Origin: Pseudomonadota bacterium
GTDB lineage: Bacteria; Pseudomonadota; Alphaproteobacteria; Rhizobiales; Xanthobacteraceae
Length of the DNA stretch: 64,000 nt
Assembly: GCA_023387735.1 (NCBI GenBank)
Contig: JAEWHP010000049.1
Coordinates: forward strand, 248,001 to 312,000
Direction: 5' to 3'
Under the pieces are notes generated by a model, which was given only the letters and a program-made list of their open reading frames with translations, had not been told where the DNA came from and did no database searches. How positions within the stretch are numbered: position 1 is the stretch's first letter; the number at the start of each line of letters is the position of its first letter. Positions 49,743-57,984 of the stretch are shown piece by piece. The translations under genes were made by a program, and so were the position numbers.

Positions 49743-49928
49743 TCAGCTCTGGTGCGGACCGCGCATCATCTTGAGCGCGTCCTCGATGTGACGCCACTCT
49801 TTGGCTTCCTCGTCGTCGCCCTTGCTCTCGCAGGCTACTGCATTGCGCGCGGCCTGCGCGATCGCGGTCTGGCCGTGCCTCTCCATCATCTGGCGCGCGA
49901 TCGTGTGGATTTGAATCTCGGATATCAT
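49743..49928 (-). CDS. Small helical protein, function unknown (stress-promoter linked)
   Basis: A 61-residue soluble protein: MISEIQIHTIARQMMERHGQ then TAIAQAARNAVACESKGDDE. GGGAGGGAG lies 6-14 bases before ATG, an unusually strong ribosome site. An EcfG-like promoter candidate is placed about 35 bases upstream. Proteins of this form are common in Bradyrhizobium and unnamed. Confidence 0.8.
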   Translation of the reverse strand: MISEIQIHTIARQMMERHGQTAIAQAARNAVACESKGDDEEAKEWRHIEDALKMMRGPHQS

Positions 49929-49960
49929 GACGCACTCCCTCCCGAGTTCGATGTGCTGAT

Positions 49961-49986
49961 AACTGCCGATGAGCGGTACGCGTTCC
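49961..49986 (-). promoter_or_regulatory. Candidate EcfG-type promoter
   Basis: On the minus strand: GGAAC, 17 bases, AGTT. The first base of the -10 differs from the CGTT consensus. Distance to the start codon is about 33 bases. Confidence 0.45.
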
Positions 49987-50017
49987 GCGAGCCAACCATC
50001 ACAATTTGATGCTGATT

Positions 50018-50097
50018 AGGATGGGTAGAGCGCAGCGAAACCCATCGAAGCTTACGCGGAAGCGGAGTGATGGGTTTCGCTGCGCTCTACCCATCCT
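50018..50097. repeat. 80-bp perfect inverted repeat (GATGGGTAGAGCGCAGCG type)
   Basis: Arms of 29 bases, AGGATGGGTAGAGCGCAGCG then AAACCCATC, are exact complements of each other around a 22-base centre. Transcription from either side would form one long hairpin. It separates two genes transcribed toward the left and may limit read-through from the SDR gene. Confidence 0.95.
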
Positions 50098-50103
50098 GCA
50101 GAA

Positions 50104-50892
50104 TTACAGATCCCCCATATCGGGCGGATCGAACCAGTTCGTGAGTGACAACCCGCCATCGATCACGATCGCGGCGCCTGTGACGTAGGCCGAGATCCGG
50201 TTCGACAGCACCGCGAGCGCCAGCGGGGCAAGGTCCTCCGCCTCGCCGAGCCGGCCGAGCGGGATGTGCCTGGCGAGCTTCGGATCGGCAACGAAGCCGC
50301 CGGCGGCGATCGCACCCGGCACCAGCGCGTTGACGCGGACGTTGTAGCGGCCAAGCGTCTTGGCCAGTTCCTTCACCAGCATCGAGAGGCCGGCCTTGGA
50401 CGTCGAGTAGTGCGGCAGGTTGCGCGGCGTGCCCGCATGCAGCGACGTCAGCAGCAGGAACGAGCCGGGCGTCTTGTCCGCGATCAGCTTTCGCGCCAGT
50501 TCGCGCGAGAGATGAAATCCTGCCTCGAGATTGACCGCATGCATCCGTGCCCACGTCTCGGTGGTAACGGCCATCGCGTGATCGGCCTCGCGCCGCGGCG
50601 GCGAGGCGCTATGCACGAAATGCGTCACCCGGCCGACTGAAGACTGCGCCTCGGCCAGCAACGCCGCCCGCGCGGCGGGGTCGGCGAGATCGCCCACCCA
50701 GGTCACCGCCAGGTCCGGCCGGGCCGACGCCTTGGCCGCTGCGGCAACCGTGTCCCGGTTCACATCCGCGAACACCGTGCGCACGCCCTCACCCACCAGC
50801 GCCTGGGCGATGGCCCGGCCGATGCCGTTGCCCGCGCCGGTGACGAGCGCAGCCTCGCGCGCGGGATCGAAGGGTGTATCCAACAGGCTCAT
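50104..50892 (-). CDS. SDR-family oxidoreductase
   Basis: A 262-residue classical SDR. The start MSLLDTPFDP leads into ALVTGAGNGIGRAIA, the intact TGxxxGxG motif near residue 19. Catalytic Ser is in LLLTSLHAG near 143, and YSTSK near 156 gives Tyr and Lys. VFADVNR with Asp at the end of strand 2 suggests NAD preference. The C-terminal TGAAIVIDGG is typical. Substrate unknown; unrelated in sequence detail to the SDR at 1566. Confidence 0.92.
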   Translation of the reverse strand: MSLLDTPFDPAREAALVTGAGNGIGRAIAQALVGEGVRTVFADVNRDTVAAAAKASARPDLAVTWVGDLADPAARAALLAEAQSSVGRVTHFVHSASPPRREADHAMAVTTETWARMHAVNLEAGFHLSRELARKLIADKTPGSFLLLTSLHAGTPRNLPHYSTSKAGLSMLVKELAKTLGRYNVRVNALVPGAIAAGGFVADPKLARHIPLGRLGEAEDLAPLALAVLSNRISAYVTGAAIVIDGGLSLTNWFDPPDMGDL

Positions 50893-51040
50893 GTCGATCC
50901 TCTCTCCGGGCAGGCACTCGCGATACAATACGTTCGGGCTTGAGCTGGATCAAACCGGTATACCAGCTTGCACCGCTAGGTTGCTTTCACGTTCCGTAAA
51001 ACCATCCTAGTCTCCAACAGCATTGAGCGGGGACCCGACC

Positions 51041-51478
51041 ATGAGAACCCGCGTTAGAAAGTTCGCCCACGTCCTTGAACGCCTTGGGCTTGCGATGGCA
51101 GGCGCGGCGAGCGGATTGTTCGTGGCAGCGCTGGTCGGAACGAGCTATGCCGCGCTCACCACCCAGGCCTTCCTGCTCCTGATGATGCTTGGCGGCGCCA
51201 TCGGCTTCTATCTCGGGATCGATACCCCGCCCCTGCCCTTCGACCCCACGAACGGAAAAGGGCAGGCCAAGGACGGCTGGGTCGGCAAGATCGATGCGCC
51301 GGAGTTGCTCAGCGCCGTCGGCACCTTTTTCGCCGCCTTGGCGGCCTTTGCTTCCGTCGGGGTGATCGTGCTGCGCCAGGAACCGCACATGAACTGGATC
51401 GGCATGATCATGGCCGGATGGGTGGTCGGCGTCGCCATGCAGATCGTCGCCGGCACGATTGCGCGCGTGCGACGCTGA
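51041..51478 (+). CDS. Four-helix membrane protein, function unknown
   Basis: A 145-residue membrane protein. Helices lie near 20-40, 45-63, 90-112 and 118-140, with a hydrophilic loop (DTPPLPFDPTNGKGQAKDGW) between the second and third. The ATG behind GCGGGGACC is used. No motif points to a function. Confidence 0.78.
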   Translation: MRTRVRKFAHVLERLGLAMAGAASGLFVAALVGTSYAALTTQAFLLLMMLGGAIGFYLGIDTPPLPFDPTNGKGQAKDGWVGKIDAPELLSAVGTFFAALAAFASVGVIVLRQEPHMNWIGMIMAGWVVGVAMQIVAGTIARVRR

Positions 51479-51662
51479 GTTCTGCCGCGCCGTCAGCGCT
51501 GATCTTCCGCGGTTGCGATCACGAAGCACACACCATGCGCCTCCATCGGACGGCGCGTTTGCCAAACGTTAAGCAAACGGACGCGCCCGCGTCGCCCCTC
51601 CAAAGAAACTCCACAATCTTTCCTAGGAAGGAGGATGCCATTTCGACAAAGGAGAACTTCTT

Positions 51663-51905
51663 ATGCGATTAGGACACGCGATGTTCCTCGGCTTGATGGC
51701 CGCACTGCTCACGCTGGCAGCGCCGACGCTCGCCAGAAATTCAAACCACGAACAGAAGTCCAGCGAGGCGCCTGCTTCGTCTTCCTGCAATGCCTATCAG
51801 CAGGCAGCCGACGGCACCTGGAAGCAGTTGCCATGCCAGGAAATGGGCCCCAAGTCTGCACAGCCAAAGTCCGCATCGAAAAGCGGCAATACCGAAACGC
51901 GCTGA
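51663..51905 (+). CDS. Small exported protein with Cys pair
   Basis: An 80-residue protein with a signal peptide (FLGLMAALLTLAAPTLARN). The mature part is Ser/Gln/Lys-rich with two cysteines in SSSCNAYQQAADGTWKQLPC, likely forming a disulfide in the periplasm. The DGTWKQLPC spacing is reminiscent of a minimal version of the YDGKRHPC ending of BA14K proteins, but the similarity is weak. AAAGGAG precedes the ATG at a good distance. Confidence 0.78.
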   Translation: MRLGHAMFLGLMAALLTLAAPTLARNSNHEQKSSEAPASSSCNAYQQAADGTWKQLPCQEMGPKSAQPKSASKSGNTETR

Positions 51906-51959
51906 GTTCAAGCGTTCGGTATTGAGCGCTGCGATCGCTACATTTCGAGCAACGCGCGA

Positions 51960-52211
51960 TCAGCGGCGCGTTGCAATGAACCCGATCAGGAACGCAATCG
52001 CCAGCGACTGGATGGGAGCCTCGCGCGCCGCCGCTCTCAGGTGGTCGCGCCAGGTCGGCGGCGGCGTAACCTCCTCGGCGAGATCCCGGGACATGCTGCG
52101 GATCGCATCCACCGCACGTTCGATCCGCGCTTCGGCAATTGCGGAAGCGGGAATATCCTGATTGCTCATGCCACTGAAACGCGCAAACCGCTGAGCGGGT
52201 TCCGAAGACAT
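51960..52211 (-). CDS. Small protein with C-terminal membrane helix
   Basis: An 83-residue protein. A helical, charged N-terminal part (AIAEARIERAVDAIRSMSRD) and a Pro-rich link lead to a C-terminal hydrophobic segment (IQSLAIAFLIGFIATRR). This is the layout of the small ElaB/YqjD-like tail-anchored proteins, which bind ribosomes or membranes in stationary phase, though that family link is only suggestive. An internal ATG (MSNQDIPASA) is an alternative start. Confidence 0.7.
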   Translation of the reverse strand: MSSEPAQRFARFSGMSNQDIPASAIAEARIERAVDAIRSMSRDLAEEVTPPPTWRDHLRAAAREAPIQSLAIAFLIGFIATRR

Positions 52212-52272
52212 TGACGTCGACCCGACCTTCGCAGGCGGACGAGATTGCCCGCGCGTTCAATTGCCGGCCATT

Positions 52273-52298
52273 GGAACGCGGCGTCACCTGCCCGCGTT
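52273..52298 (+). promoter_or_regulatory. EcfG-type (general stress) promoter
   Basis: GGAAC, 17 bases, CGTT: a full consensus match for alphaproteobacterial sigma-EcfG. It ends 70 bases upstream of the DUF3606 gene start and faces it. Confidence 0.65.
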
Positions 52299-52368
52299 AA
52301 GTGCTCGCGTTAGTCCCAGACCCGGTTGTACTGCGAATATGACTCCGGGCTCGCTATTGCGAGGCAAC

Positions 52369-52557
52369 ATGCCGGACAGCAAGAAAAGGCGCAGCGGCCC
52401 AGATCGCCGGAAGGTCGCTGCGGGTGAGCCCTACGAAGTCGGATACTTCGCGAAGAAGCACGACATTACGCGGGACCAGGCGCGTGAACTCATTCGCCAG
52501 ATCGGCAACGATCGGGACAAGCTCAATGAAGCGGCTTCGCGGCTTTTCCGCAAATAG
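52369..52557 (+). CDS. DUF3606-domain small protein
   Basis: A 62-residue basic protein: MPDSKKRRSGPDRRKVAAGE then YEVGYFAKKHDITRDQAREL, ending RLFRK. The E-Y-E-V-x-Y-F-A/W-K pattern and the following helix-turn-helix-like segment are typical of DUF3606. These small proteins are often stress-induced in rhizobia, which fits the EcfG-type promoter in front. It may bind DNA, but this is not shown. Confidence 0.85.
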   Translation: MPDSKKRRSGPDRRKVAAGEPYEVGYFAKKHDITRDQARELIRQIGNDRDKLNEAASRLFRK

Positions 52558-52773
52558 CGCTCCTGCTGGCTGATCGCGCGCTTCCCAACGACGATTGCAA
52601 AGGCTCGATCGAGCAAGACGAGCGGCCGCGGCGCAATCATGGCGCCTGCTGGATACGACAGGATTTTGCCCGGCAAGCGCCCCACTCCGTCCCCAAGCGT
52701 AAACCCGCGATTAATCCGTGCCACCTATGATGCGTATCCGCACCCAATTACCAGCGCAAATGGCTCAGATCCC

Positions 52774-54858
52774 ATGAAAATCGGTACCCTGCTCACCGCC
52801 GCCATCGTCTCGCTCTCGACTGTGGGCGGCGGCTTCGCTGTCTATGTCGCCGTCACGAAGTACCAGACCATGGAAAGGGTATCGGTCGCACAGAGCCGGC
52901 TGGAAGTGGTGCGGGCGGTCGGCGAAATTCCGCGCTACATGAATCCCGAGCGCGGCTTTGCCACCAACATCCTCTACGGGCCGCCCGCGGTGGACCCGAA
53001 GATGCGGGCCGATCTCAACAACAAATACCGCAAGAACACCGACGGCGCGCGCGACAAGATGAACGCGATCCGCAAGAATTTGTCCGGCGGGCTCGACGAC
53101 GCTACAGCCCTCGGCGCCGGCATCGACGCGCTGAACGTCAAATTCGCCGGCCTGCGTGACGCCATGGACAAGGCCATCGACGGTCCGGCGGAGGCCCGCA
53201 AGGACGCAGCCAGGAAGATCGTCGCCGACAACGCCGCCTTCAACGTCGCGGTAACGACGCTGCTCGACGAACAGGTGCGGCGCATGGCGCAACTCGACGG
53301 CGACGCCTATCGGCAGGCCGTCTACGCCAACATCGCATGGACCCTGCGCGACGTCGGCGGCTACAACGCCAGCGTTCACAAGAACCTCGTCGGCAACAAC
53401 CGCGTCGCCACCGAGGCCGAAAAGATGGAGTACAGCCGCTCGCAGGGCCGCGCCGACCAGATCCTGATGTCGCTGCAGGAATTGCGCGGCAACCCGGCCA
53501 CGCCCGCCAACGTCGCCGCGGCGCTGAACAAGATGAACGGTGCCTACGTCAACCGTTTCGGGAATGAGCTGAAGCTCGCCAGGGAAGGCGCGGTCTCCGG
53601 CAAATTCGTCAACGACGTCGACAAGTTCTTCGTCGAATCCCAGCTCGGCCTCGGATCCGTCGTCGAGGTACGCAATGCCTTCTACGACAACGCCGAATAC
53701 GTTCTCGGGGTCGCCTATTCGTCGGCGCGAACGAGCTTCCTGATCGCGCTCGCGGTTCTGGTTGCGGTCATCGCGGCCAGCGGCGCGATGATCGCGATGG
53801 TTCGCCGTCGCGTCTGCAAGCCGATCGTCGACCTCACCGCCACCATGTCGCGGCTCGCCAGCGGCGACGTATCCGATGAGATCACCGGCACCGAACGCGG
53901 CGACGAGATCGGTGCGATGGCGGCAGCCGTCCGCGTCTTCAAGGACAACATGATTGCCGCCGAACGTCTCGCCGCCGAAAAGGCCTCGGAGAACGATGGC
54001 AAGATGCGCCGTGCGCAGGTGCTCGACGAGCTCACGCGGACGTTCGAAGCCAAGGTCACCGAACTCGTCGGCGGACTGTCGGCAGCCTCGTCGGTGATGG
54101 AGAACACCGCGCAGTCGATGTCGTCGACCGCGACCGCCACCAACCGTCAGGCCGCTATCGTCGCTGCCGCTTCCGAGCAGACCTCGGGCAACGTGCAGAC
54201 GGTTGCGAGCGCCACCGAAGAACTGACCTCCTCGATTTCGGAGATCGGCCGCCAGGTCGCGCAATCGACCGAGATCGCCTCCCGCGCGGTCGAGAATGCC
54301 CGCCGCACCGGCGAGACCGCCCGCTCGCTTGCCGAGGGCGCGCAGAAGATCGGCGACGTCGTGACGCTGATCCAGTCGATCGCAGCGCAGACCAACCTGC
54401 TGGCGCTGAACGCCACCATCGAGGCCGCGCGCGCCGGCGACGCCGGACGCGGCTTCGCGGTGGTCGCTTCCGAAGTCAAATCGCTGGCCGGCCAGACCGC
54501 GAAGGCCACCACCGAAATCTCCGAGCAGATTGCGGCCATCCAGACCGCGAGCGACCAGACCGTCACGGCGATCCAGAACGTCGCCAACGTGATCGCCGAA
54601 ATCGACCAGATCGGCACCGCGATTGCGGCGGCGATCGAGGAACAGGGTTCCGCGACCCAGGAAATCTCCCGCAGCGTATCGGAAGCGGCGCGCGGAACCC
54701 AGGAAGTCAATTCCAACATCACTGGCGTCCAGAAAGCCGCCGACGAAACCGGCTCCGCCGCCGGCCAGGTGCTGGGCGCGGCCGAGCAACTGTCGTCGCA
54801 GTCGAAGGAACTCGCCGGACAGGTCAATCGCTTCCTCTCGGAGGTACGGGCGGCGTAA
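52774..54858 (+). CDS. Methyl-accepting chemotaxis protein
   Basis: A 694-residue chemoreceptor. A first membrane helix (about 3-25) is followed by a long helical periplasmic domain (about 26-315), a second helix (about 320-345, IALAVLVAVIAASGAMIAMV), a HAMP domain (about 347-400) and a cytoplasmic coiled coil. The signalling tip reads NLLALNATIEAARAGDAGRG followed by FAVVASEVKSLA, the hallmark of CheA/CheW contact. No C-terminal CheR-docking pentapeptide is seen. No che genes are nearby. The ligand is unknown. Confidence 0.95.
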   Translation: MKIGTLLTAAIVSLSTVGGGFAVYVAVTKYQTMERVSVAQSRLEVVRAVGEIPRYMNPERGFATNILYGPPAVDPKMRADLNNKYRKNTDGARDKMNAIRKNLSGGLDDATALGAGIDALNVKFAGLRDAMDKAIDGPAEARKDAARKIVADNAAFNVAVTTLLDEQVRRMAQLDGDAYRQAVYANIAWTLRDVGGYNASVHKNLVGNNRVATEAEKMEYSRSQGRADQILMSLQELRGNPATPANVAAALNKMNGAYVNRFGNELKLAREGAVSGKFVNDVDKFFVESQLGLGSVVEVRNAFYDNAEYVLGVAYSSARTSFLIALAVLVAVIAASGAMIAMVRRRVCKPIVDLTATMSRLASGDVSDEITGTERGDEIGAMAAAVRVFKDNMIAAERLAAEKASENDGKMRRAQVLDELTRTFEAKVTELVGGLSAASSVMENTAQSMSSTATATNRQAAIVAAASEQTSGNVQTVASATEELTSSISEIGRQVAQSTEIASRAVENARRTGETARSLAEGAQKIGDVVTLIQSIAAQTNLLALNATIEAARAGDAGRGFAVVASEVKSLAGQTAKATTEISEQIAAIQTASDQTVTAIQNVANVIAEIDQIGTAIAAAIEEQGSATQEISRSVSEAARGTQEVNSNITGVQKAADETGSAAGQVLGAAEQLSSQSKELAGQVNRFLSEVRAA

Positions 54859-55012
54859 GCGCTGCCGGTTCCCTCCGGGAACGGGCTTGCCGAGGGGGAT
54901 GCCGGCCATGCAACAAGCGGGAACATTCCCGCCGGCTGGAACTTTATGTTGCGTAGCGTGGCCTATATCCCTGAAATGACCGCGGTTTTCGCGGTATCGC
55001 TCGGCGAGTGTC

Positions 55013-56746
55013 GTGAGTCTGCTTGAGACCGAAGAATTGCAGCGCCGGATCGCGGTGCTAGAGGCGGAGAATGCCCGCCTGAACGCGCTCGCGGTCGCCG
55101 ACAACAGCGAGCTCGAACGCGCCGAAACCGCCCTCGCCGACAGCGAGCAGCGTTACCGCACCCTCTTCAATTCCATCGACGAGGGTTTTTGCATCATCGA
55201 GTTCTTCGACGGTCCCCACGGCCCGCTGAGCGACTACATCCATATCGAAGCCAACCCGGCCTACGCCGTGCACGCCGGCATCCCCAATGTGGTGGGGCAG
55301 AAGCTGCGCGAGATGGTGCCCGACGAGGCCGATGGCTGGGCTGAACTCTACGGCGGCGTGCTCCGCACCGGGATCCCGATCCGCTTCGAGCGCGAACTCG
55401 TCGCCACCGGACGACATCTCGAACTGGCCGCCTTCCGTATCGAGCCTGCGAGCCGGCGCCAGGTCGCCGTGCTGTTCCAGGACATCACGGCACGCAAGCG
55501 CGCCGAGGAGGCCATACAGAACCTCAACGAGACGCTGGAGGCTCGCATCGCGGAGGCGATCGCCGAGCGCAAGCAGGCCGAGGAAGCGTTGCGCCAGTCG
55601 CAGAAGATGGAGGCGGTGGGCCAGCTCACCGGCGGCATCGCGCATGACTTCAACAATCTCCTGACCGGCATCATCGGCTCGCTGGAATTGCTGGAGACGC
55701 GGCTGCGCCAGGGACGCACCTCCGAACTCCACCGCTATGTCACCGTTGCCCAGGGGGCATCGAAACGCGCCGCCGCCCTCACGCATCGCCTGCTCGCATT
55801 CTCGCGCCGGCAGACGCTCGATGCCAAGCCGACCGACGTGAACCGCCTGGTGATGGACATGGAGGAACTGGTCCGACGTACCGTCGGACCGCAGATTACG
55901 CTGGAAGTGGTGACCGCCGGCGGGTTGTGGCCGGCGCTGATCGATCCCTCCCAGCTTGAGAGCGCGCTGCTCAACCTCTGCATCAACGCGCGCGATGCGA
56001 TGCCGGAGGGCGGCCGTATCACGATCGAAACCGCGAACAAATGGCTCGACGACCGCACCGCCAAGGAACGCGATCTGCCGCCCGGCCAGTATCTGTCGGT
56101 CTGCGTGACCGACACCGGCACCGGCATGACCCCGGAAGTGATCGCGCGCGCGTTCGACCCGTTCTTCACCACCAAGCCGCTCGGCCAGGGTACCGGCCTC
56201 GGCCTGTCGATGGTCTATGGCTTCGTGCGGCAATCCGGCGGACAGGTGCGGATCTATTCCGAAGTGGGGAGCGGCACCACGATGTGCCTGTACCTGCCGC
56301 GGCATCATGGCGAGTCGCCCGAGGCGGTGACAAGCACGGCGACCACCACGGCTGCGCGGGAACGCACCGGCAAGACGGTGCTGGTCGTCGATGACGAGCC
56401 CAGCGTCCGCATGCTGGTCTCGGAAGTGCTGGAAGAGCATGGCTACGCCGGGATCGAGGCGTCTGACGGGCCGTCCGGACTGCGGGTGCTGCAGTCGGAC
56501 GCGCGGATCGATCTGCTCATCACCGATGTCGGCCTGCCCGGCGGACTCAACGGCCGCCAGTTGGCCGACGCGGCGCGGATAACGCGTCCGGATCTCAAGG
56601 TCCTGTTCATCACCGGCTATGCGGAGAACGCCATCATCGGCAACGGCCAGCTCGCACCCGGCATGCGGGTGCTGACAAAGCCGTTCGTCATGACGACGCT
56701 GGCGGAGCGCATCGCCGAAATGATCGGCGGCGATCGCAAAGAATAG
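55013..56746 (+). CDS. Cytoplasmic hybrid histidine kinase (PAS, HisKA, HATPase, REC)
   Basis: A 577-residue soluble kinase. After a short coiled coil (LQRRIAVLEAENARLNALAV) comes a PAS domain (about 45-165), then HisKA with GGIAHDFNNLLTG near residue 208. The ATPase domain has NLCINARDAM, DTGTGM and GTGLGLSMVYGF. A C-terminal receiver (about 460-570) has VVDDEP, phosphoacceptor Asp in ITDVGLPGG and Lys in LTKPF. The GTG start gives VSLLETEELQ. It closely resembles the kinase half of the membrane hybrid at 10597. It follows the chemoreceptor gene by 154 bases; joint function is possible but unproven. Confidence 0.92.
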   Translation: MSLLETEELQRRIAVLEAENARLNALAVADNSELERAETALADSEQRYRTLFNSIDEGFCIIEFFDGPHGPLSDYIHIEANPAYAVHAGIPNVVGQKLREMVPDEADGWAELYGGVLRTGIPIRFERELVATGRHLELAAFRIEPASRRQVAVLFQDITARKRAEEAIQNLNETLEARIAEAIAERKQAEEALRQSQKMEAVGQLTGGIAHDFNNLLTGIIGSLELLETRLRQGRTSELHRYVTVAQGASKRAAALTHRLLAFSRRQTLDAKPTDVNRLVMDMEELVRRTVGPQITLEVVTAGGLWPALIDPSQLESALLNLCINARDAMPEGGRITIETANKWLDDRTAKERDLPPGQYLSVCVTDTGTGMTPEVIARAFDPFFTTKPLGQGTGLGLSMVYGFVRQSGGQVRIYSEVGSGTTMCLYLPRHHGESPEAVTSTATTTAARERTGKTVLVVDDEPSVRMLVSEVLEEHGYAGIEASDGPSGLRVLQSDARIDLLITDVGLPGGLNGRQLADAARITRPDLKVLFITGYAENAIIGNGQLAPGMRVLTKPFVMTTLAERIAEMIGGDRKE

Positions 56747-56762
56747 GCCGAAAGCTCCGCCG

Positions 56763-57923
56763 CTATCCGCGCAATCCCAGGACGCGGCGTGCGATCGCTT
56801 GGCGATGGACTTCGCTCGGCCCCTCATACATCCGCATCAGTCGCGCCTTTTGCGAAAGCGCGTTGAGCGGCAGTTCAAGCGTCATTCCGAGCGCGCCCAG
56901 CGTCTGCATGGCGTGATCGCAGGCCTCATAGGCCATTTCGGTCGCGAACACCTTGATCATCGAAGCTTCTTTGCGAATGTCCTCGCCGCGGTCGGTCTTG
57001 TCGGCGGCATCCCGCACCATCAACCGGCAAGCGTGTATCCGCGTCGAGATGTCGGCGACCCACCACTGGATCGCCTGGCGCTCGGCGAGCTTGACGCCGA
57101 AGGTTTCACGCTGCGTGGCGTGTTCGCACAGCATGTCGAGCGCGCGCATGGCGATGCCGATGCAGGTCGACCCCATTTCGAGCCGCCGCGTGCGCAGCCG
57201 CAGCTGCATCGGCGCATAGCCCTTGCCGACCTCGCCGAGCACGGAGTCCTGCGGGATGCGGCAATCCTCGAAGACAATCTCGTAGGTTGCCTCGCCACCC
57301 AGCATCGGGATCTCGCGCTCGATGATGAAGCCCGGCGTCCCCTTCTCGACGATGAAAGAGGTGATGCCGCCCTGCCGTGCGTCGTTGCCGACACGGGCCA
57401 TGACGATGATGAAATCAGCGCGGCGCGCGTTGGTGATCCAGATCTTGCGGCCGTTCAGCACCCACTGGTCGCCTTCGAGTACCGCGCGGGTCTTCATGCC
57501 CGCGGGATCGCCGCCGGCCCCCGGCTCGGAAATCGCGATCGCCGAGACCATGCGTCCCTCGATGTAGGGCTGCATGTACTTCCGCTTCTGCGCCTCGGTG
57601 CCGACCGCCTGCAGCATTCGCAAATTGGGCGAGTCCGGCGGCAATATGAACGGCACGCAGGTCCGGCCGAGTTCTTCGTGAACCGCCGCCATGGTGCGGG
57701 TCGGCAGGTCATGGCCGCCGAGATCTTCCGGCGCGTCGAGGGCCCACAGGCCCAGATCCTTCGAGACCGTGCGCAGCCGCTCCCGTTGCTCGGCGCTCAA
57801 TTCCGGGTGGCCGGAACCGGGCAGCCTGGACCTCAGATAATCCGGTTCGAGCGGAATCAGTTCGCGGTCGACGAACTTTGCGACCGTCTCCCGGATCATG
57901 GCGGTTTCGTCATCGGTACTCAT
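56763..57923 (-). CDS. Acyl-CoA dehydrogenase
   Basis: A 386-residue FAD-dependent acyl-CoA dehydrogenase. SAIAISEPGAGGDPAGMKTR near residue 128 and NGRKIWITNARRADFIIVMA near 156 are the FAD/substrate-binding middle domain. The C-terminal helical domain has RLEMGSTCIGIAMRALDM and YEGPSEVHRQAIARRVLG, with Glu of YEG at the usual catalytic position region. It catalyses alpha,beta-dehydrogenation of an acyl-CoA. It is the last of three codirectional genes with a GMC oxidoreductase and a metallo-beta-lactamase-fold protein. Confidence 0.94.
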   Translation of the reverse strand: MSTDDETAMIRETVAKFVDRELIPLEPDYLRSRLPGSGHPELSAEQRERLRTVSKDLGLWALDAPEDLGGHDLPTRTMAAVHEELGRTCVPFILPPDSPNLRMLQAVGTEAQKRKYMQPYIEGRMVSAIAISEPGAGGDPAGMKTRAVLEGDQWVLNGRKIWITNARRADFIIVMARVGNDARQGGITSFIVEKGTPGFIIEREIPMLGGEATYEIVFEDCRIPQDSVLGEVGKGYAPMQLRLRTRRLEMGSTCIGIAMRALDMLCEHATQRETFGVKLAERQAIQWWVADISTRIHACRLMVRDAADKTDRGEDIRKEASMIKVFATEMAYEACDHAMQTLGALGMTLELPLNALSQKARLMRMYEGPSEVHRQAIARRVLGLRG

Positions 57924-57984
57924 CAAGCAGCCTTTCAGTCAGCAAAGCGGTTGCATCCCCATGGTCTCCCCCCACTCCCGTCTG

